From NCBI GenBank assembly GCA_021816775.1, contig JAKAXA010000011.1, positions 47,536 to 111,535 of the forward strand: a stretch of 64,000 nucleotides of DNA, written 5' to 3'. The position numbers and the translations under genes are program-made. Numbering within the stretch: position 1 is the stretch's first letter; each line of letters starts with the position of its first letter. This stretch comes from Pseudomonadota bacterium (lineage in GTDB: Bacteria; Pseudomonadota; Gammaproteobacteria; Steroidobacterales; Steroidobacteraceae). The notes beneath the pieces were generated by a model. The model searched no databases, had not been told where the DNA came from, and worked only from the letters and a program-made list of their open reading frames with translations. Below are positions 11,658 to 21,496 of the stretch, one piece after another.

Positions 11658-12680
11658 TCATCGCCCGCCGGTGATCGGAGTCAGAACGGTCTTGGCGGCG
11701 GCCCCGGGGAATTCCCGCACCAGACGCGGCACGAGATAGCCCGGCAGACGCGCCGCCAGCGCGCCGGCGAGCGCGCGCGCGCGCTCATCGGGCACGAGGA
11801 AGTGCGCCGCGCCGCGCACCCGGTCGAGCGCATGCAGGTAATAGGGCAGCACGCCCGCGGCGAACAGCTCCTGCGAGAGCCGCGCCAGCACCGCGGCCTC
11901 GTCGTTGATGCCGGCGAGCAGCACCGTTTGGTTGAGCAGCGTGGCGCCCGCGGCGCGCATCTTCGCGCAGGCCTCGCGCAGCGCGGCATCGATTTCGTTG
12001 GGGTGATTGATGTGCAGCACGAGCACAACGGGCACTGTGCTCGAGCGCAGCCACTCGGTGAGCCCCGCATCGATGCGCGCGGGCAGCACCACCGGTTGGC
12101 GGGTGTGCACGCGGATGCGCCGCACATGGGGAATCTGCGTGAGCGAGCCGGTGAGAGCGCTCAGGCGCGCGTTGCTCAGAGACAGCGGGTCGCCGCCGCT
12201 CAAGATGATCTCCTCGAGCGAGGGATCGGCGGCGATCGCCGCCAGCGCCTCGCTCCAGCGCTCGCCCTCACCGTGCTGTGCCGCGTAGGGAAACTCGCGC
12301 CGGAAGCAGTAACGGCAATGCACCGCACAGGTCTCGGTGGCGATGAGCAGTGCCCGGCCGTGGTACTTCTGCAGCAATGCCGGGGCGCGCTGCGCGGCGC
12401 GCTCCTGCAGAGGATCGGCGCCGAAGCCGGGCGGCTCGAGCAGTTCCTCGGCCACGGGCAGAACCTGGCGCAGCAGCGGGTCCTCGGGATCCCCCCGACG
12501 CATGCGCGCCACGAAGCTGCGCGGAACGCGCAGCGGGAAAGACGTTGCGGCCCCCGCCGAGAGCGCCTCCGGGGGCAGACCGAGCGCCTCGGCCAGCTCC
12601 TGCGGGCGGGTGATGGCCTCGGCGAGCTCCTGCTGCCAGGAGGCGGGAATCTGGCGGGGTCGGACCGATGCCGGTATCAT
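11658..12680 (-). CDS. epmB: EF-P beta-lysylation protein EpmB (lysine 2,3-aminomutase family)
   Basis: Radical-SAM, PLP-dependent enzyme that turns (S)-alpha-lysine into (R)-beta-lysine for attachment to elongation factor P. The cluster motif [13 protein letters not shown] is CxxxCxxC, followed by [13 protein letters not shown] and the Lys-binding region near the C-terminus. The frame extends upstream to 13127, but that part overlaps efp on the other strand and is spurious; the ATG at 12680 gives 340 aa, the usual size. It is divergent from efp with 57 bp between the start codons, so target and modifier probably share a control region. Confidence 0.95.
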   Translation of the reverse strand: MIPASVRPRQIPASWQQELAEAITRPQELAEALGLPPEALSAGAATSFPLRVPRSFVARMRRGDPEDPLLRQVLPVAEELLEPPGFGADPLQERAAQRAPALLQKYHGRALLIATETCAVHCRYCFRREFPYAAQHGEGERWSEALAAIAADPSLEEIILSGGDPLSLSNARLSALTGSLTQIPHVRRIRVHTRQPVVLPARIDAGLTEWLRSSTVPVVLVLHINHPNEIDAALREACAKMRAAGATLLNQTVLLAGINDEAAVLARLSQELFAAGVLPYYLHALDRVRGAAHFLVPDERARALAGALAARLPGYLVPRLVREFPGAAAKTVLTPITGGR

Positions 12681-12737
12681 ACGCGGCCCTTTAATCGGAG
12701 AGGCCGCGCATTGTGCCGCTCCGGCAGCGAGAAAGAA

Positions 12738-13307
12738 ATGGCCAGCTACACCACCGCCGAAATCCGCTCGGGTCTGAAGGTCCTGCTCGACGGCGATCCC
12801 TACGCCGTGGTTGAGAACGAGTTCGTCAAGCCCGGCAAGGGCCAGGCCTTCAACCGCATCAAGGTCCGCAACCTCAAGACCGGCCGGACCATCGAGAAGA
12901 CGTTCAAGTCGGGCGATTCGCTCGAGGCGGCCGACGTGGTCGACAGCGAGATGCAGTACCTCTACCAGGACGGGGACTTCTGGCACTTCATGGTGCCGGA
13001 CAGCTTCGAGCAGTACACCGCGGGCAAGGCGGCGGTGGGCGAGAGCGCACAGTGGCTGAAGGAGGGCGTCACCTGCATCGTCACGCTGTGGAACGGCGAG
13101 CCGCTGGTGATCACACCGCCGGCGCACGTGGAGCTGAAGATCGTCGAGACCGATCCGGGCCTGCGCGGGGACACCGCCACCGGCGGGCAGAAGCCGGCGA
13201 AGCTCGAGACCGGCGCCGTGGTGCGCGTGCCGCTGTTCATCGATCAGGGCGAGGTCATCCGCATCGACACGCGCAGCGGCGCATATGTCTCGCGCGCCAA
13301 GCAGTAA
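12738..13307 (+). CDS. efp: Elongation factor P
   Basis: Translation factor that rescues ribosomes stalled at polyproline stretches. 189 aa, the standard length, with a KOW-like N-terminal domain and two OB domains. The modified residue is K34 in [10 protein letters not shown], which is the Lys-type loop used by EpmA/EpmB, in agreement with both genes being within 2.1 kb. The C-terminal [18 protein letters not shown] is the conserved EF-P end. AGAAAGAA just before the ATG acts as ribosome site. The gene converges on msrC with a 15-bp gap. Confidence 0.97.
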   Translation: MASYTTAEIRSGLKVLLDGDPYAVVENEFVKPGKGQAFNRIKVRNLKTGRTIEKTFKSGDSLEAADVVDSEMQYLYQDGDFWHFMVPDSFEQYTAGKAAVGESAQWLKEGVTCIVTLWNGEPLVITPPAHVELKIVETDPGLRGDTATGGQKPAKLETGAVVRVPLFIDQGEVIRIDTRSGAYVSRAKQ

Positions 13308-13322
13308 GCGCGAGGCTCGCCT

Positions 13323-13829
13323 CTAGCGCGCAGCGCCCTCGAAGCGGCTGGCCGCGAGCATCACGCGCGCCAGGCGCTCGAGGCCGCGCCCATCCTCCTC
13401 ATCGAATCGGCCCGGCAGCGGGCTGTCGATGTCGAGCACCCCGAGCAGCTGTCCGTCGGCGATGAGCGGCACGACGACCTCCGAGCGCGAGGCGGTATCG
13501 CAGGCGATGTGCCCGGGAAAGGCATGGACGTCACGCACCACCAGCGTCGCGCGGCGCTCGGCCGCCGTGCCGCACACGCCGCGTCCGAGGGCGATGCGCA
13601 CGCAGGCCGGCTTGCCCTGAAACGGCCCGAGCACCAGTTCCCCGCCGCGCAGGAAATAAAATCCCGCCCAGTTGATCTCCGGGAGCGCCTCGAACAGCAG
13701 CGCGGCGGTGTTGGCCGTGTTGGCGATGGCATCGCTTTCGCCGGCGAGCAGCGCCTCGAGATCGCCGGTGAGCTCGGCGTAGCCGGCGCGCTTGTCCTGA
13801 AAATCGTACCGTTTGCTCGTGTGCTCCAT
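13323..13829 (-). CDS. msrC: Free methionine-(R)-sulfoxide reductase (GAF domain)
   Basis: 168-aa single GAF domain protein that reduces free methionine-R-sulfoxide in the cytoplasm. The three conserved cysteines of the family are present: KPACVRIALGRGVCGTAA provides two and HIACDTASRSEVVVPL the third, catalytic, one. The motif INWAGFYFL and the C-terminal LGVLDIDSPLPGRFDEED are typical of fRMsr. The ATG at 13829 is chosen because the longer frame to 14060 lies inside epmA on the same strand. It follows epmA by 13 bp and is probably co-transcribed with psd-epmA. Confidence 0.92.
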   Translation of the reverse strand: MEHTSKRYDFQDKRAGYAELTGDLEALLAGESDAIANTANTAALLFEALPEINWAGFYFLRGGELVLGPFQGKPACVRIALGRGVCGTAAERRATLVVRDVHAFPGHIACDTASRSEVVVPLIADGQLLGVLDIDSPLPGRFDEEDGRGLERLARVMLAASRFEGAAR

Positions 13830-13842
13830 GGGAACCTCGCAA

Positions 13843-14838
13843 TCAGGCGCGTTCGATGGGGAAGGACAACACGTCGTCGATGCGTCCGGCGCCCTCGGCC
13901 AGCATGACGAGCCGATCGAACCCGAGCGCCACGCCGCAGCACTCCGGCAGCCCCGCCTCGAGCGCCGCGAGCAGCCGCTCGTCGAGCGCGGCGGTGCAGA
14001 GCGCGAGCCGCCGCCGCTCGGCGATGTCGTGCTCGAAGCGTGCGCGCTGCTCGCGCGCATCGGCGAGCTCGTGAAAGCCGTTGGCGAGCTCGATGCCCTC
14101 GCAGTACAGCTCGAAGCGCTGCGCGGCGCGCCGGTCCGCCGGATCGAGCCGGGCGAGGGCCGCCTGGCTCGCCGGATAACCGTACACGAACGTGAGCGCG
14201 CCGCGTCCGAGCTCGGGTCCGACCCTGACGCTCATCAGCAGCTCGAGCAGCTCGTCGCGGTCGTCCGAAGCACCCGTGAAGCCCGCCGCCCGCGCCGCGG
14301 CCGTCAGCTCCTGCATCGAGGCGCTGAACGGATCGATGCCCAGCTGCTGCAGGAACGCCTGCCGATAGCTCACGCGGGTGCTGGCGCGGCCGCCAGCGCG
14401 AGCGCCAAGCAGTTCGCGCACCAGCGCATCAACCTCATCCATGAGCGCATCGAGCGTCCAGCCCAGCCGGTACCACTCGATCAGGGTGAACTCCGCGTTG
14501 TGCAGCCGGCCGCGCTCGAGGCCGCGCACGACGTGACAGATCTGATAGATGTCGCCCACGCCGCCGGCGAGCAGCCGCTTCATGGCGTATTCGGGCGAAG
14601 TGTGCAGGAAGTACTGCCGCGCGGACCCGCCGGTCGCATCGGTGAAGGTCACCCGCGCGGAATGAATGTGTACGTCGGTCACCGGGGCGTTGACCACCAG
14701 CGGGGTGTCCACCTCCAGCACGGCGCGCGCGGCGAAGAAGCGTCGCGCCGCATCGAGCAGCGCCGCCCGGCGGCGCAGCATCGCGACCGTCGCGCTGGCG
14801 CGCCAGTCTGTAACCTGCGGGCCGCCCGTCATGGTCAT
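13843..14838 (-). CDS. epmA: EF-P lysine ligase EpmA (GenX/PoxA)
   Basis: Paralogue of the class II lysyl-tRNA synthetase catalytic core that ligates beta-lysine to EF-P K34. 331 aa, lacking the tRNA-anticodon-binding domain of LysS. Class II motifs are visible: motif 2 near QICHVVRGLERGRLHNAEFTLIEWY, and motif 3 in CCGVALGFDRLVML. The ATG at 14838 overlaps the psd stop codon (ATGA), indicating translational coupling; a second ATG at 14832 lies two codons further in. With epmB and efp nearby, the core EF-P modification route is complete; epmC (hydroxylase) is not in the window. Confidence 0.95.
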   Translation of the reverse strand: MTMTGGPQVTDWRASATVAMLRRRAALLDAARRFFAARAVLEVDTPLVVNAPVTDVHIHSARVTFTDATGGSARQYFLHTSPEYAMKRLLAGGVGDIYQICHVVRGLERGRLHNAEFTLIEWYRLGWTLDALMDEVDALVRELLGARAGGRASTRVSYRQAFLQQLGIDPFSASMQELTAAARAAGFTGASDDRDELLELLMSVRVGPELGRGALTFVYGYPASQAALARLDPADRRAAQRFELYCEGIELANGFHELADAREQRARFEHDIAERRRLALCTAALDERLLAALEAGLPECCGVALGFDRLVMLAEGAGRIDDVLSFPIERA

Positions 14839-15737
14839 CCGCGCCCCGGGACGCTCAGGAGCCGGCCGAGCGTCTGGCCGGCCCGGATGCTCGCGCCCGG
14901 GCCGAGGTCCGTGCGCCACTCGGCCGCCTGCGGCGGGAGCAGCAGGATCACGGTGGAGCCCATGTTGAAGCGGCCGAGCTCGGCGCCCTTCGCGAGGCGC
15001 AGCGGCGCGCGCGCGGCGGTCACCGGCAGCTCGGCGAGCTGCCGGGCCGCGCGCGGGGCGACATCGCCGTGCCACACCGTGCTCATGCTGCCGACGAACA
15101 GCGCCCCGACCATGACCAGGCCGAAGGCGAGCGGTCCGTCCTCAAAGAGCAGCACCACCCGCTCGTTGCGGGCAAACAGCCCGGGCACCGCGGCGGCCGT
15201 CGTGGCGTTGACGCTGAAGAGCCGCCCGGGGACAAACCAGGCCGCGCGCAGCTCGGCCTCGAGCGGCATGTGGATGCGGTGATAGTCGTAGGGTGCCAGA
15301 TACAGCGTCGCGAACGACCCGCCGCAGAAGCATCGCGACCATTCCGGGCGGCCGGCCAGGAGCGCCTCGACGGTGTAATCGTGCCCCTTGGCCTGCACGA
15401 TGCGCGAGCCCTCCAGGCGGCCGATCTGACTGATGGTGCCGTCGACCGGGGAGGCGAGGGCGAGCGGATCGGGCGCGCACGGACGGGTGCCCGGCCGCAG
15501 CGCGCGCGTGAAGAAGGCGTTGAAGGTCGGGTAGCTGTGCGGCTCGGCGTTCAGCGCATCGCGCATGTCGGGATGGAAGTGACGCACGAACGCGCCGATC
15601 AGCGCCCGTTTCAGCGGTCGGGCATCGCTGCGCGTGAGGCGCAGGACCAGTCGGGAGAGAAAATGCTGGGGCAACAGGTGCTGCAGCGCGACAAACAGGC
15701 GTGCGCGCAGGGTCGGTGAGTCCGTCACGCCTGTCAT
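14835..15737 (-). CDS. psd: Phosphatidylserine decarboxylase proenzyme
   Basis: Inner-membrane enzyme that makes phosphatidylethanolamine from phosphatidylserine. 300 aa. The self-cleavage site that generates the pyruvoyl group is GST in LGRFNMGSTVILL, near residue 267; upstream are the conserved PYDYHRIHMP histidines and FFTRALRPGTRP. Start ATG at 15737 (MTGVTDSPTLRARLF). It is the first gene of a likely psd-epmA-msrC unit; the psd-epmA pairing is known in gammaproteobacteria, where the two are also adjacent. Confidence 0.95.
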   Translation of the reverse strand: MTGVTDSPTLRARLFVALQHLLPQHFLSRLVLRLTRSDARPLKRALIGAFVRHFHPDMRDALNAEPHSYPTFNAFFTRALRPGTRPCAPDPLALASPVDGTISQIGRLEGSRIVQAKGHDYTVEALLAGRPEWSRCFCGGSFATLYLAPYDYHRIHMPLEAELRAAWFVPGRLFSVNATTAAAVPGLFARNERVVLLFEDGPLAFGLVMVGALFVGSMSTVWHGDVAPRAARQLAELPVTAARAPLRLAKGAELGRFNMGSTVILLLPPQAAEWRTDLGPGASIRAGQTLGRLLSVPGRG

Positions 15738-15752
15738 GAGCGGCTCCGGGGA

Positions 15753-16373
15753 TCAGCCGCTCGTGAGCAGCCGCTCGGCGCTGGCGCGCAGCGCGGCGGC
15801 GAGCCGCCGCCCGTCAACGGGCGGCGTGAACACCGCAACCTCGCGCCCACGCGCATCGAGCAGAAACAGCGCCACGGTATGCTCGAACGTCTTGCCGCCG
15901 CCGGGCAGCGCGATCCGCCCGCGCGCGACGCCGAGGCGCGCGGCGAGGCCGCGAATCTGCGCCATGGGCCCGGTGAGGCCGATGAACTGCGGATCGAACC
16001 GGCGCAGAAACTTCGCGAGCACCGGCGGCGTGTCGTGCCGCGGATCGATCGAGACGAACAGCACCTGCAGCGGCACCAGCGGCACGCGCTGCTGCACCCG
16101 CGCGAGCAGGGCGAGCGTGTCGGGGCATTCGTCCGCGCAGCGGGTGTAACCGAAGTACATCAGGGTCAGGTGACTGCGCAGGTCGGCGCGGTGGAACGGG
16201 CGACCGCGGCTGTCGGTCAGCGCAAACGGGCCGAGCGCCCGCGGCCGCGGCAGCCAGGTCCCGTAGGCGGGCACGGCTGCGTGGCTGTACCGCGCGACGG
16301 CCAGCCGGTACCCTGCGAAGCCGGCGCCCACGCACACCAGCGCCACCAGCGCCCAGAAGTAACGAGAGGACAT
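15753..16373 (-). CDS. SCO1/SenC family copper/thiol protein
   Basis: Membrane-anchored, thioredoxin-fold protein of 206 aa. An N-terminal membrane segment (about residues 5-25, YFWALVALVCVGAGFAGY) precedes the fold. The copper-binding motif CxxxCP is present as FGYTRCADECPD, with the partner histidine in KTFEHTVALFLLD. SCO proteins deliver copper to the CuA site of cytochrome oxidase or reduce its cysteines. No oxidase genes are adjacent. The start ATG at 16373 overlaps the start codon of the divergent prmB gene (shared bases CATG), so the two have no free leader between coding regions. Confidence 0.92.
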   Translation of the reverse strand: MSSRYFWALVALVCVGAGFAGYRLAVARYSHAAVPAYGTWLPRPRALGPFALTDSRGRPFHRADLRSHLTLMYFGYTRCADECPDTLALLARVQQRVPLVPLQVLFVSIDPRHDTPPVLAKFLRRFDPQFIGLTGPMAQIRGLAARLGVARGRIALPGGGKTFEHTVALFLLDARGREVAVFTPPVDGRRLAAALRASAERLLTSG

Positions 16374-17322
16374 GCCACAAGTATCCCACAGCGAGCCCGG
16401 GCGCGCCCCGCGCGCCGTGCGCGTCTCGGTGCGGCGGCTGATCGAGCAGGGCGCCACGCGGCTGCATCGGGCCGGCGTGTTCTTCGGTCACGGCACCGAC
16501 AATGCCTGGGACGAGTCGGCCGCGCTGGTGCTGCACGCGTTGGGCCTCGCACACGCCGACCCGTCTGTGTATGCCCGGCGCGTGGGCCTGCGCGCGCAGC
16601 AGCGCGTGCGGGCATTGTTGAGGCGGCGCATCGAGGAGCGCATCCCGGCGGTGTATCTGACCGGCGAGACCTGGTTCGCCGGACTGCCGTTTTACGTCGA
16701 TGCGCGCGTGCTCGTGCCGCGCTCGCCGATCGCCGAGCTGATCGAGCGGCGGTTCGCGCCGTGGCTCGAGGCAGGCCGGATCAGCCGCGTGCTCGATGTG
16801 GGCACCGGCTCGGGCTGTATCGCCATCGCCTGCGCCAAGGCGCTGCCCTGGGCGAGGGTCGACGCGCTGGACATCTCGCCGCAGGCGCTCGAGGTTGCCG
16901 CGCGCAACGTGCGCCGCCATCGGCTCGGACGGCGGGTGCATCTGATACGCTCCGATCACTTCGCGGCCCTCGGCGCCGAGCGCTACGATCTGATCGTCTC
17001 GAACCCCCCGTATGTCGGTGCGCGCGAATTCGCCTCGCTGCCGCCGGAGTACCGTCACGAGCCGCCGCTCGCGCTCGCCGCCGGCCGCGCCGGACTCGAT
17101 TCGCTCCGCGTGCTGCTCGGGCAGTCGCGCCGGCACCTGCGCCCGGGGGGCGCGCTCATCGTGGAGGTGGGCAACACCGAGCGGGCCGTGCAGCGAGCGT
17201 TCCCGCGCCTGCCCTTCGTGTGGCTGCAGTTCGAACGCGGCGGCGGCGGCGTGTTCCTGCTCGGGGCCGAGCAGCTGCCGTATCCTGCGGCGCGCAGCCG
17301 TACCGCCCGGGCGGGCGCATAG
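16372..17322 (+). CDS. prmB: Ribosomal protein L3 N5-glutamine methyltransferase
   Basis: SAM-dependent methyltransferase, 316 aa. Motif I is [20 protein letters not shown] and the glutamine-methylase signature is [10 protein letters not shown]. The N-terminal helical region and the [22 protein letters not shown] segment match PrmB better than PrmC. PrmB sits next to aroC in many gammaproteobacteria, and aroC follows here after 79 bp. The start ATG at 16372 overlaps the start codon of the opposing SCO gene, an unusual arrangement; a later start would lose unconserved residues only. Confidence 0.92.
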   Translation: MPQVSHSEPGRAPRAVRVSVRRLIEQGATRLHRAGVFFGHGTDNAWDESAALVLHALGLAHADPSVYARRVGLRAQQRVRALLRRRIEERIPAVYLTGETWFAGLPFYVDARVLVPRSPIAELIERRFAPWLEAGRISRVLDVGTGSGCIAIACAKALPWARVDALDISPQALEVAARNVRRHRLGRRVHLIRSDHFAALGAERYDLIVSNPPYVGAREFASLPPEYRHEPPLALAAGRAGLDSLRVLLGQSRRHLRPGGALIVEVGNTERAVQRAFPRLPFVWLQFERGGGGVFLLGAEQLPYPAARSRTARAGA

Positions 17323-17401
17323 TACACTCGGCAAGCCGCGCCCGGCCCCGGACGGAATCGAACCGTGCCGCGGCTGCGCGCGGTGCGATCAGGGGTGCCT
17401 C

Positions 17402-18508
17402 ATGTCCGGCAACACCTTCGGCAAACTGTTCACGGTGACGACCTTCGGCGAGAGTCACGGCCCGGCGCTCGGCTGCATCGTCGATGGCTGCCCGCCCGGA
17501 CTCGCCCTCAGCGAGGCGGATGTGCAGGCGGATGTGGACCGGCGCCGCACCGGCACGTCGCATTTCGTCAGCCAGCGCCGCGAGAGCGACCAGGTGCGCA
17601 TTCTCTCGGGCGTGTTCGAAGGGCACACCACCGGGACGCCGATCGGCCTGATCGTCGAGAACACCGACGCGCGCTCGCGCGATTACGAGAAGATCAAGGA
17701 CCGCTTCCGCCCCGGGCACGCCGACTACACGTACCAGCAGAAGTACGGCACGCGCGACTACCGCGGCGGCGGGCGCTCCTCGGCGCGCGAGACGGTCATG
17801 CGCGTGGCCGCCGGCGCCATCGCGCGCAAGTATCTGGCCACGCGCCTCGGGGTGCGCATCTACGGTTACCTCAGTCAGATCGGCGCGCTCTCGCTCGAGC
17901 CGCGCGATGTCGAGTTCGCCTACCGCAACCCGTTCTTCTGCCCCGATCCCGAGCGCATCGAGGCGCTCGAGGCGCTGATCTGGGAGCTGCGCGCGGCGGG
18001 GGACTCCATCGGCGCGCGCGTCACGGTGGTCGCGGCCGGCGTGCCGCCCGGGCTCGGCGAGCCGGTGTTCGGGCGTCTCGATGCCGATATCGCCGCGGCG
18101 CTGATGGGGATCAACGCGGTCAAGGCGGTCGAGATCGGGGCCGGCGCGCACTCGGCAAGGCAGCGCGGCAGCGAGCATCGCGACGAGCTCACGCCGGAGG
18201 GCTTCGCGAGCAACAATGCCGGGGGAATCCTCGGCGGGATTTCCTCGGGTCAGGACGTGGTGGCGCATCTGACCCTCAAGCCCACCTCAAGCATCCAGGT
18301 GCCGGGGCGCACCATCGATATTGAGGGGCGGCCGGCCGAGATCGTCACCACCGGACGGCACGACCCGTGCGTGGGCCTGCGTGCCACCCCGATCGCGGAG
18401 GCCATGCTCGCAATCGTGCTGATGGATCACTACCTGCGCCACCGGGCGCAGAACGCCGATGTCCGCTCGCCGACCCCGGATATCGCCCGGCGGGGGGGCG
18501 CGAACTGA
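17402..18508 (+). CDS. aroC: Chorismate synthase
   Basis: Last enzyme of the shikimate pathway; converts EPSP to chorismate using reduced FMN. 368 aa, with the three family signatures: [18 protein letters not shown], the central [20 protein letters not shown], and [17 protein letters not shown] near the C-terminus. The chosen ATG at 17402 gives the canonical [20 protein letters not shown] start; the frame is open further upstream only as a shadow of prmB. Located between prmB and fimV. The asd/usg genes that often follow in pseudomonads are missing. Confidence 0.97.
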   Translation: MSGNTFGKLFTVTTFGESHGPALGCIVDGCPPGLALSEADVQADVDRRRTGTSHFVSQRRESDQVRILSGVFEGHTTGTPIGLIVENTDARSRDYEKIKDRFRPGHADYTYQQKYGTRDYRGGGRSSARETVMRVAAGAIARKYLATRLGVRIYGYLSQIGALSLEPRDVEFAYRNPFFCPDPERIEALEALIWELRAAGDSIGARVTVVAAGVPPGLGEPVFGRLDADIAAALMGINAVKAVEIGAGAHSARQRGSEHRDELTPEGFASNNAGGILGGISSGQDVVAHLTLKPTSSIQVPGRTIDIEGRPAEIVTTGRHDPCVGLRATPIAEAMLAIVLMDHYLRHRAQNADVRSPTPDIARRGGAN

Positions 18509-18625
18509 GGGCGAGCGGGGTGCGGATCAGCGAGTCTACGAAGCGCGACACAGTTTGCCGGGCCAGAATGAGTAAAGATCCCCCGGCGTGCAAGGCGGCG
18601 GCGCTGCGGGTCGGCGCCGGCCGGT

Positions 18626-18655
18626 TTGGGGTTGCGAACCGATTTAAGTTATATT
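18626..18655 (+). promoter_or_regulatory. Possible fimV promoter
   Basis: TTGGGG (18626-18631), an 18-base spacer and TATATT (18650-18655), in an A/T-richer patch of the 237-bp aroC-fimV gap. The -35 is a partial match only. Confidence 0.35.
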
Positions 18656-18745
18656 GCAGCCCGCGCCGGATGCGTCTGCGAAATGCGACCATCCGATTGT
18701 TTTTATAAGGGGTTTTGTTCACCGATGCCGTTCGGGGTGAGGTCA

Positions 18746-21496
18746 ATGATCGCCAAACGCTCCAGTCTGGTGATGGCGCTGCTGCTGGCGTTGCCGCAGG
18801 CGGCGCTGGCTCTGGGCCTCGGGAATATCCATCTTAAGTCGCATCTCGACCAGCCGCTCGATGCCCGCATCGATCTGCTTGATGCCACGCCGGGGACCCT
18901 GCAGAGCCTCACGGTCGGACTCGCCTCGCGTGCGGCGTTCACCAAGTACGGGTTGAACTGGCCGTCCTACCTGGACGGGGCGCGGGTCGAGGTCACCCAT
19001 GGCGCCGGCGGCCGCATCGAGCTGCATCTGACGTCGCAGCGGCCGGTCACCGATCCCATTCTCACCCTGCTGGTCAAGGCCAGCTGGGATCGCGGCGTGC
19101 TGTTCCGCGAGTACACGATTCTGCTGAACCCGCCGGTCTACGTGCCGAGCGCGAGCCAGCCGCACCACGTGGCCATTGCCGCCCCTGTGGTGGGCAATGC
19201 GCCGCGTACGGGCACCCTGCCCGGCGCAAGCGCCCCGGCGGTGAGCCCGCCGGCAACGGCGCCCGCTGCGGCCGCCGCGCTGCCGCATTCGGTGCCGGTG
19301 CGCCCCGGTGACACGCTGTCGGGCATCGCCAGCCGCTACAGCGGCAGCGGCATGAATTCGGGGCGCACGCGCCAGTGGATGGTGGCCATCTATCAGCGCA
19401 ACCCGAAGGCCTTCGCGCACAACATGAACCTGCTGCGCGCCGGTACGGTGCTGCACATTCCCGGCTCGAGCGCGGTCGCCCAGGTCTCCTCGGCCTCGGC
19501 GTGGCAGGAAGTGAACCGTCAGGACAGCGCCTGGCGCGCCAGCCAGGGCGCAGGCGCGTCGGGCCGGCTGCGCCTGGTGGCCCCGCAGAGCTCAGGCGCG
19601 GCGGCCGGCACCGGCGGTTCCTCGGCCCAGCTCGGTGCACTGCAGGCGAAAGTGCGCTCGCTGCAGAGCCAGCTGGCGCAGGAGAAGCGCCTGGTCCAAC
19701 TCAAGAGCACGGCTCTGGCGGCGCTGCAGGCACGGGTCGCCGCCGGCAAAGCGGCGCCTGCCCCGGCGGCCGCTGCGAGCCCCGCGGCGCGGCCGGCTGT
19801 CCCGGCGCGTCAGCCCGTGACGTTCCGTCCGTCGGCTGCCCCCGCTGCGGCGCACCCGGCCGCCCCGAGCGCGCTGGCGCAGGCGCTGCGGCGGTACTGG
19901 TGGGTACTGAGCCTGCTCGGCCTGCTGGTGGTCGTCTATGTGCTCGCCCGTGTGCTGCGCGCCCGGCGTGAGAGTGCCGCCGACGAAATGCTGACCGAAT
20001 CGGCCGACACGGGATTCGCGCAGAGCGCCCCTGCGTCGATCGAACCGATGAGCGCCCCGTCACGCCACGGGGACGCCATCGATGTGCGCGAGACGACGCA
20101 CGAGCAGCCGCGCCTGGTGGTGAACGAGTCCGCCTCGCCGGTGGTTGCGACGCACGTCGCGGCCGATCAGACCCTCAGCAGCGAGACCGCGCTCAATCTG
20201 GAGCAGGGCGACCCGCTGGCCGAAGCCGACTTCCACATGGCCTACGGCCTGTACGATCAGGCCGCCGACCTCATCCGAATTGCCATCCAACGCGAGCCGG
20301 AGCGGCGCGATCTGAAGCTCAAGCTCCTCGAGGTGTTCTTCGTCTGGGGGAACAAGGATCAGTTCATCGAGATGGCGCACGAGCTGGGCGAGTCGCGTGA
20401 TCGCGCGCCGGCCGGCGAGTGGGACAAGATCGTGATCATGGGGCGCCAGCTGGCCCCGGACGATCCGCTGTTCGCCGGCTCGCAAGTGAGCGGCGCGGCT
20501 TCTCGGGACGTGGATCTGGATCTCGAGGGCGGCCAGGGCCGGGTCGATTTCGATCTGATGGGCGGGGCGATGCACGCCGGCCACAGCGCCGCGGCAGGCG
20601 GCACCGGCAGCACCGGTTCGTTCGACCTGGACATCGGGGCGGCGCTCGGCGAGGAGCCGGCCGCAGGCGGAACCGATCTGAATGCGACGGTGCCGGATCT
20701 GGAGAAAACCGGCTCCGAGACCGGCGTGACGCAGGAGATGGAGCACCCGTTCGATGCGGCCCCGGCCTTCGAGCCGATGGAACCCACGGTCGAGCAGCCG
20801 GCCCTGCATATGGGCGCTCAGGCTGCGCTGCGTGAGAAGGTCGAGGCCCTGAGCCAGGGCTCGGATCGCACCGCCGAGCTGGCCATTGACGATCTGGGCC
20901 TGGATCTCGGGGCGTTCGAGACCACGGTCCAGCCGGGCCTGGCGGCGGATTCCCCGACGCTGGTCGCCGGGCTCGACGAGCAGTCGCGTGAGGTGCTGGC
21001 GGCCGCCGAGGAGGCCGAAGCGGGCAAGCCGCCGGCCGCCGCGCCGACGACCGGCACCACGAGCGCCTGGCAGATCGATGAGCGGGAACTGGAGAACCTG
21101 CTTTCCGAGGAGCCGGCCGCCGACGGTCACGACACCTCCGAGACCTCCCGCCTGAGCACGCTCGAGTCGGCGGGAGGAGTGGATTTCGACCTCGGCGGCG
21201 GCGAGCCGCCGGTCAAGCCGCAGAGCGGCAACGGCCTGGATTTCGACATCGGCTCGGCGACGTTGACGCATGCGGATCTTGGCAGCACGCGGGACTCGCC
21301 CACCGCCGAGCATGAGATCGCCGACCTCGAGCCGGTGACGATGAGCGAGGTCGGCACCAAGCTCGATCTGGCCCGAGCCTACATGGACATGGGCGATCCG
21401 GAGGGGGCGCGCAGCATCCTCGAGGAAGTGATGCACGAGGGCTCGGACGCGCAGCGTCAGGAGGCCGGGCGCCTGCTGGAGTCGCTGCCCGGCTGA
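18746..21496 (+). CDS. fimV: FimV/HubP-like polar landmark protein (LysM, TPR-like C-terminus)
   Basis: Large inner-membrane protein of 916 aa. A signal peptide (about 1-23, ending in ALA) leads into GLGNIHLKSHLDQPLDARIDL, the FimV N-terminal signature. A LysM peptidoglycan-binding domain begins near residue 185 (VRPGDTLSGIASRYSG), a coiled coil follows (LQAKVRSLQSQLAQEKRLV), one membrane span (YWWVLSLLGLLVVVYVLARVL), then an acidic cytoplasmic part and the FimV C-terminal TPR-like domain (KLDLARAYMDMGDPEGARSILEE). FimV organises the cell pole and type IV pili/secretion. The ATG at 18746 has GGTGAGG upstream; an earlier ATG at 18725 is possible. Fits with the FimX-like gene at 9472-11523. Confidence 0.9.
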   Translation: MIAKRSSLVMALLLALPQAALALGLGNIHLKSHLDQPLDARIDLLDATPGTLQSLTVGLASRAAFTKYGLNWPSYLDGARVEVTHGAGGRIELHLTSQRPVTDPILTLLVKASWDRGVLFREYTILLNPPVYVPSASQPHHVAIAAPVVGNAPRTGTLPGASAPAVSPPATAPAAAAALPHSVPVRPGDTLSGIASRYSGSGMNSGRTRQWMVAIYQRNPKAFAHNMNLLRAGTVLHIPGSSAVAQVSSASAWQEVNRQDSAWRASQGAGASGRLRLVAPQSSGAAAGTGGSSAQLGALQAKVRSLQSQLAQEKRLVQLKSTALAALQARVAAGKAAPAPAAAASPAARPAVPARQPVTFRPSAAPAAAHPAAPSALAQALRRYWWVLSLLGLLVVVYVLARVLRARRESAADEMLTESADTGFAQSAPASIEPMSAPSRHGDAIDVRETTHEQPRLVVNESASPVVATHVAADQTLSSETALNLEQGDPLAEADFHMAYGLYDQAADLIRIAIQREPERRDLKLKLLEVFFVWGNKDQFIEMAHELGESRDRAPAGEWDKIVIMGRQLAPDDPLFAGSQVSGAASRDVDLDLEGGQGRVDFDLMGGAMHAGHSAAAGGTGSTGSFDLDIGAALGEEPAAGGTDLNATVPDLEKTGSETGVTQEMEHPFDAAPAFEPMEPTVEQPALHMGAQAALREKVEALSQGSDRTAELAIDDLGLDLGAFETTVQPGLAADSPTLVAGLDEQSREVLAAAEEAEAGKPPAAAPTTGTTSAWQIDERELENLLSEEPAADGHDTSETSRLSTLESAGGVDFDLGGGEPPVKPQSGNGLDFDIGSATLTHADLGSTRDSPTAEHEIADLEPVTMSEVGTKLDLARAYMDMGDPEGARSILEEVMHEGSDAQRQEAGRLLESLPG

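Noticed and set aside
9649..11739. 696-codon plus-strand frame opposite the FimX-like gene
   Set aside because: Shadow; the minus-strand protein has clear PAS, GGDEF and EAL homology.
12681..13127. N-terminal extension of epmB overlapping efp
   Set aside because: Adds about 150 unconserved residues antisense to efp; the ATG at 12680 gives the family length.
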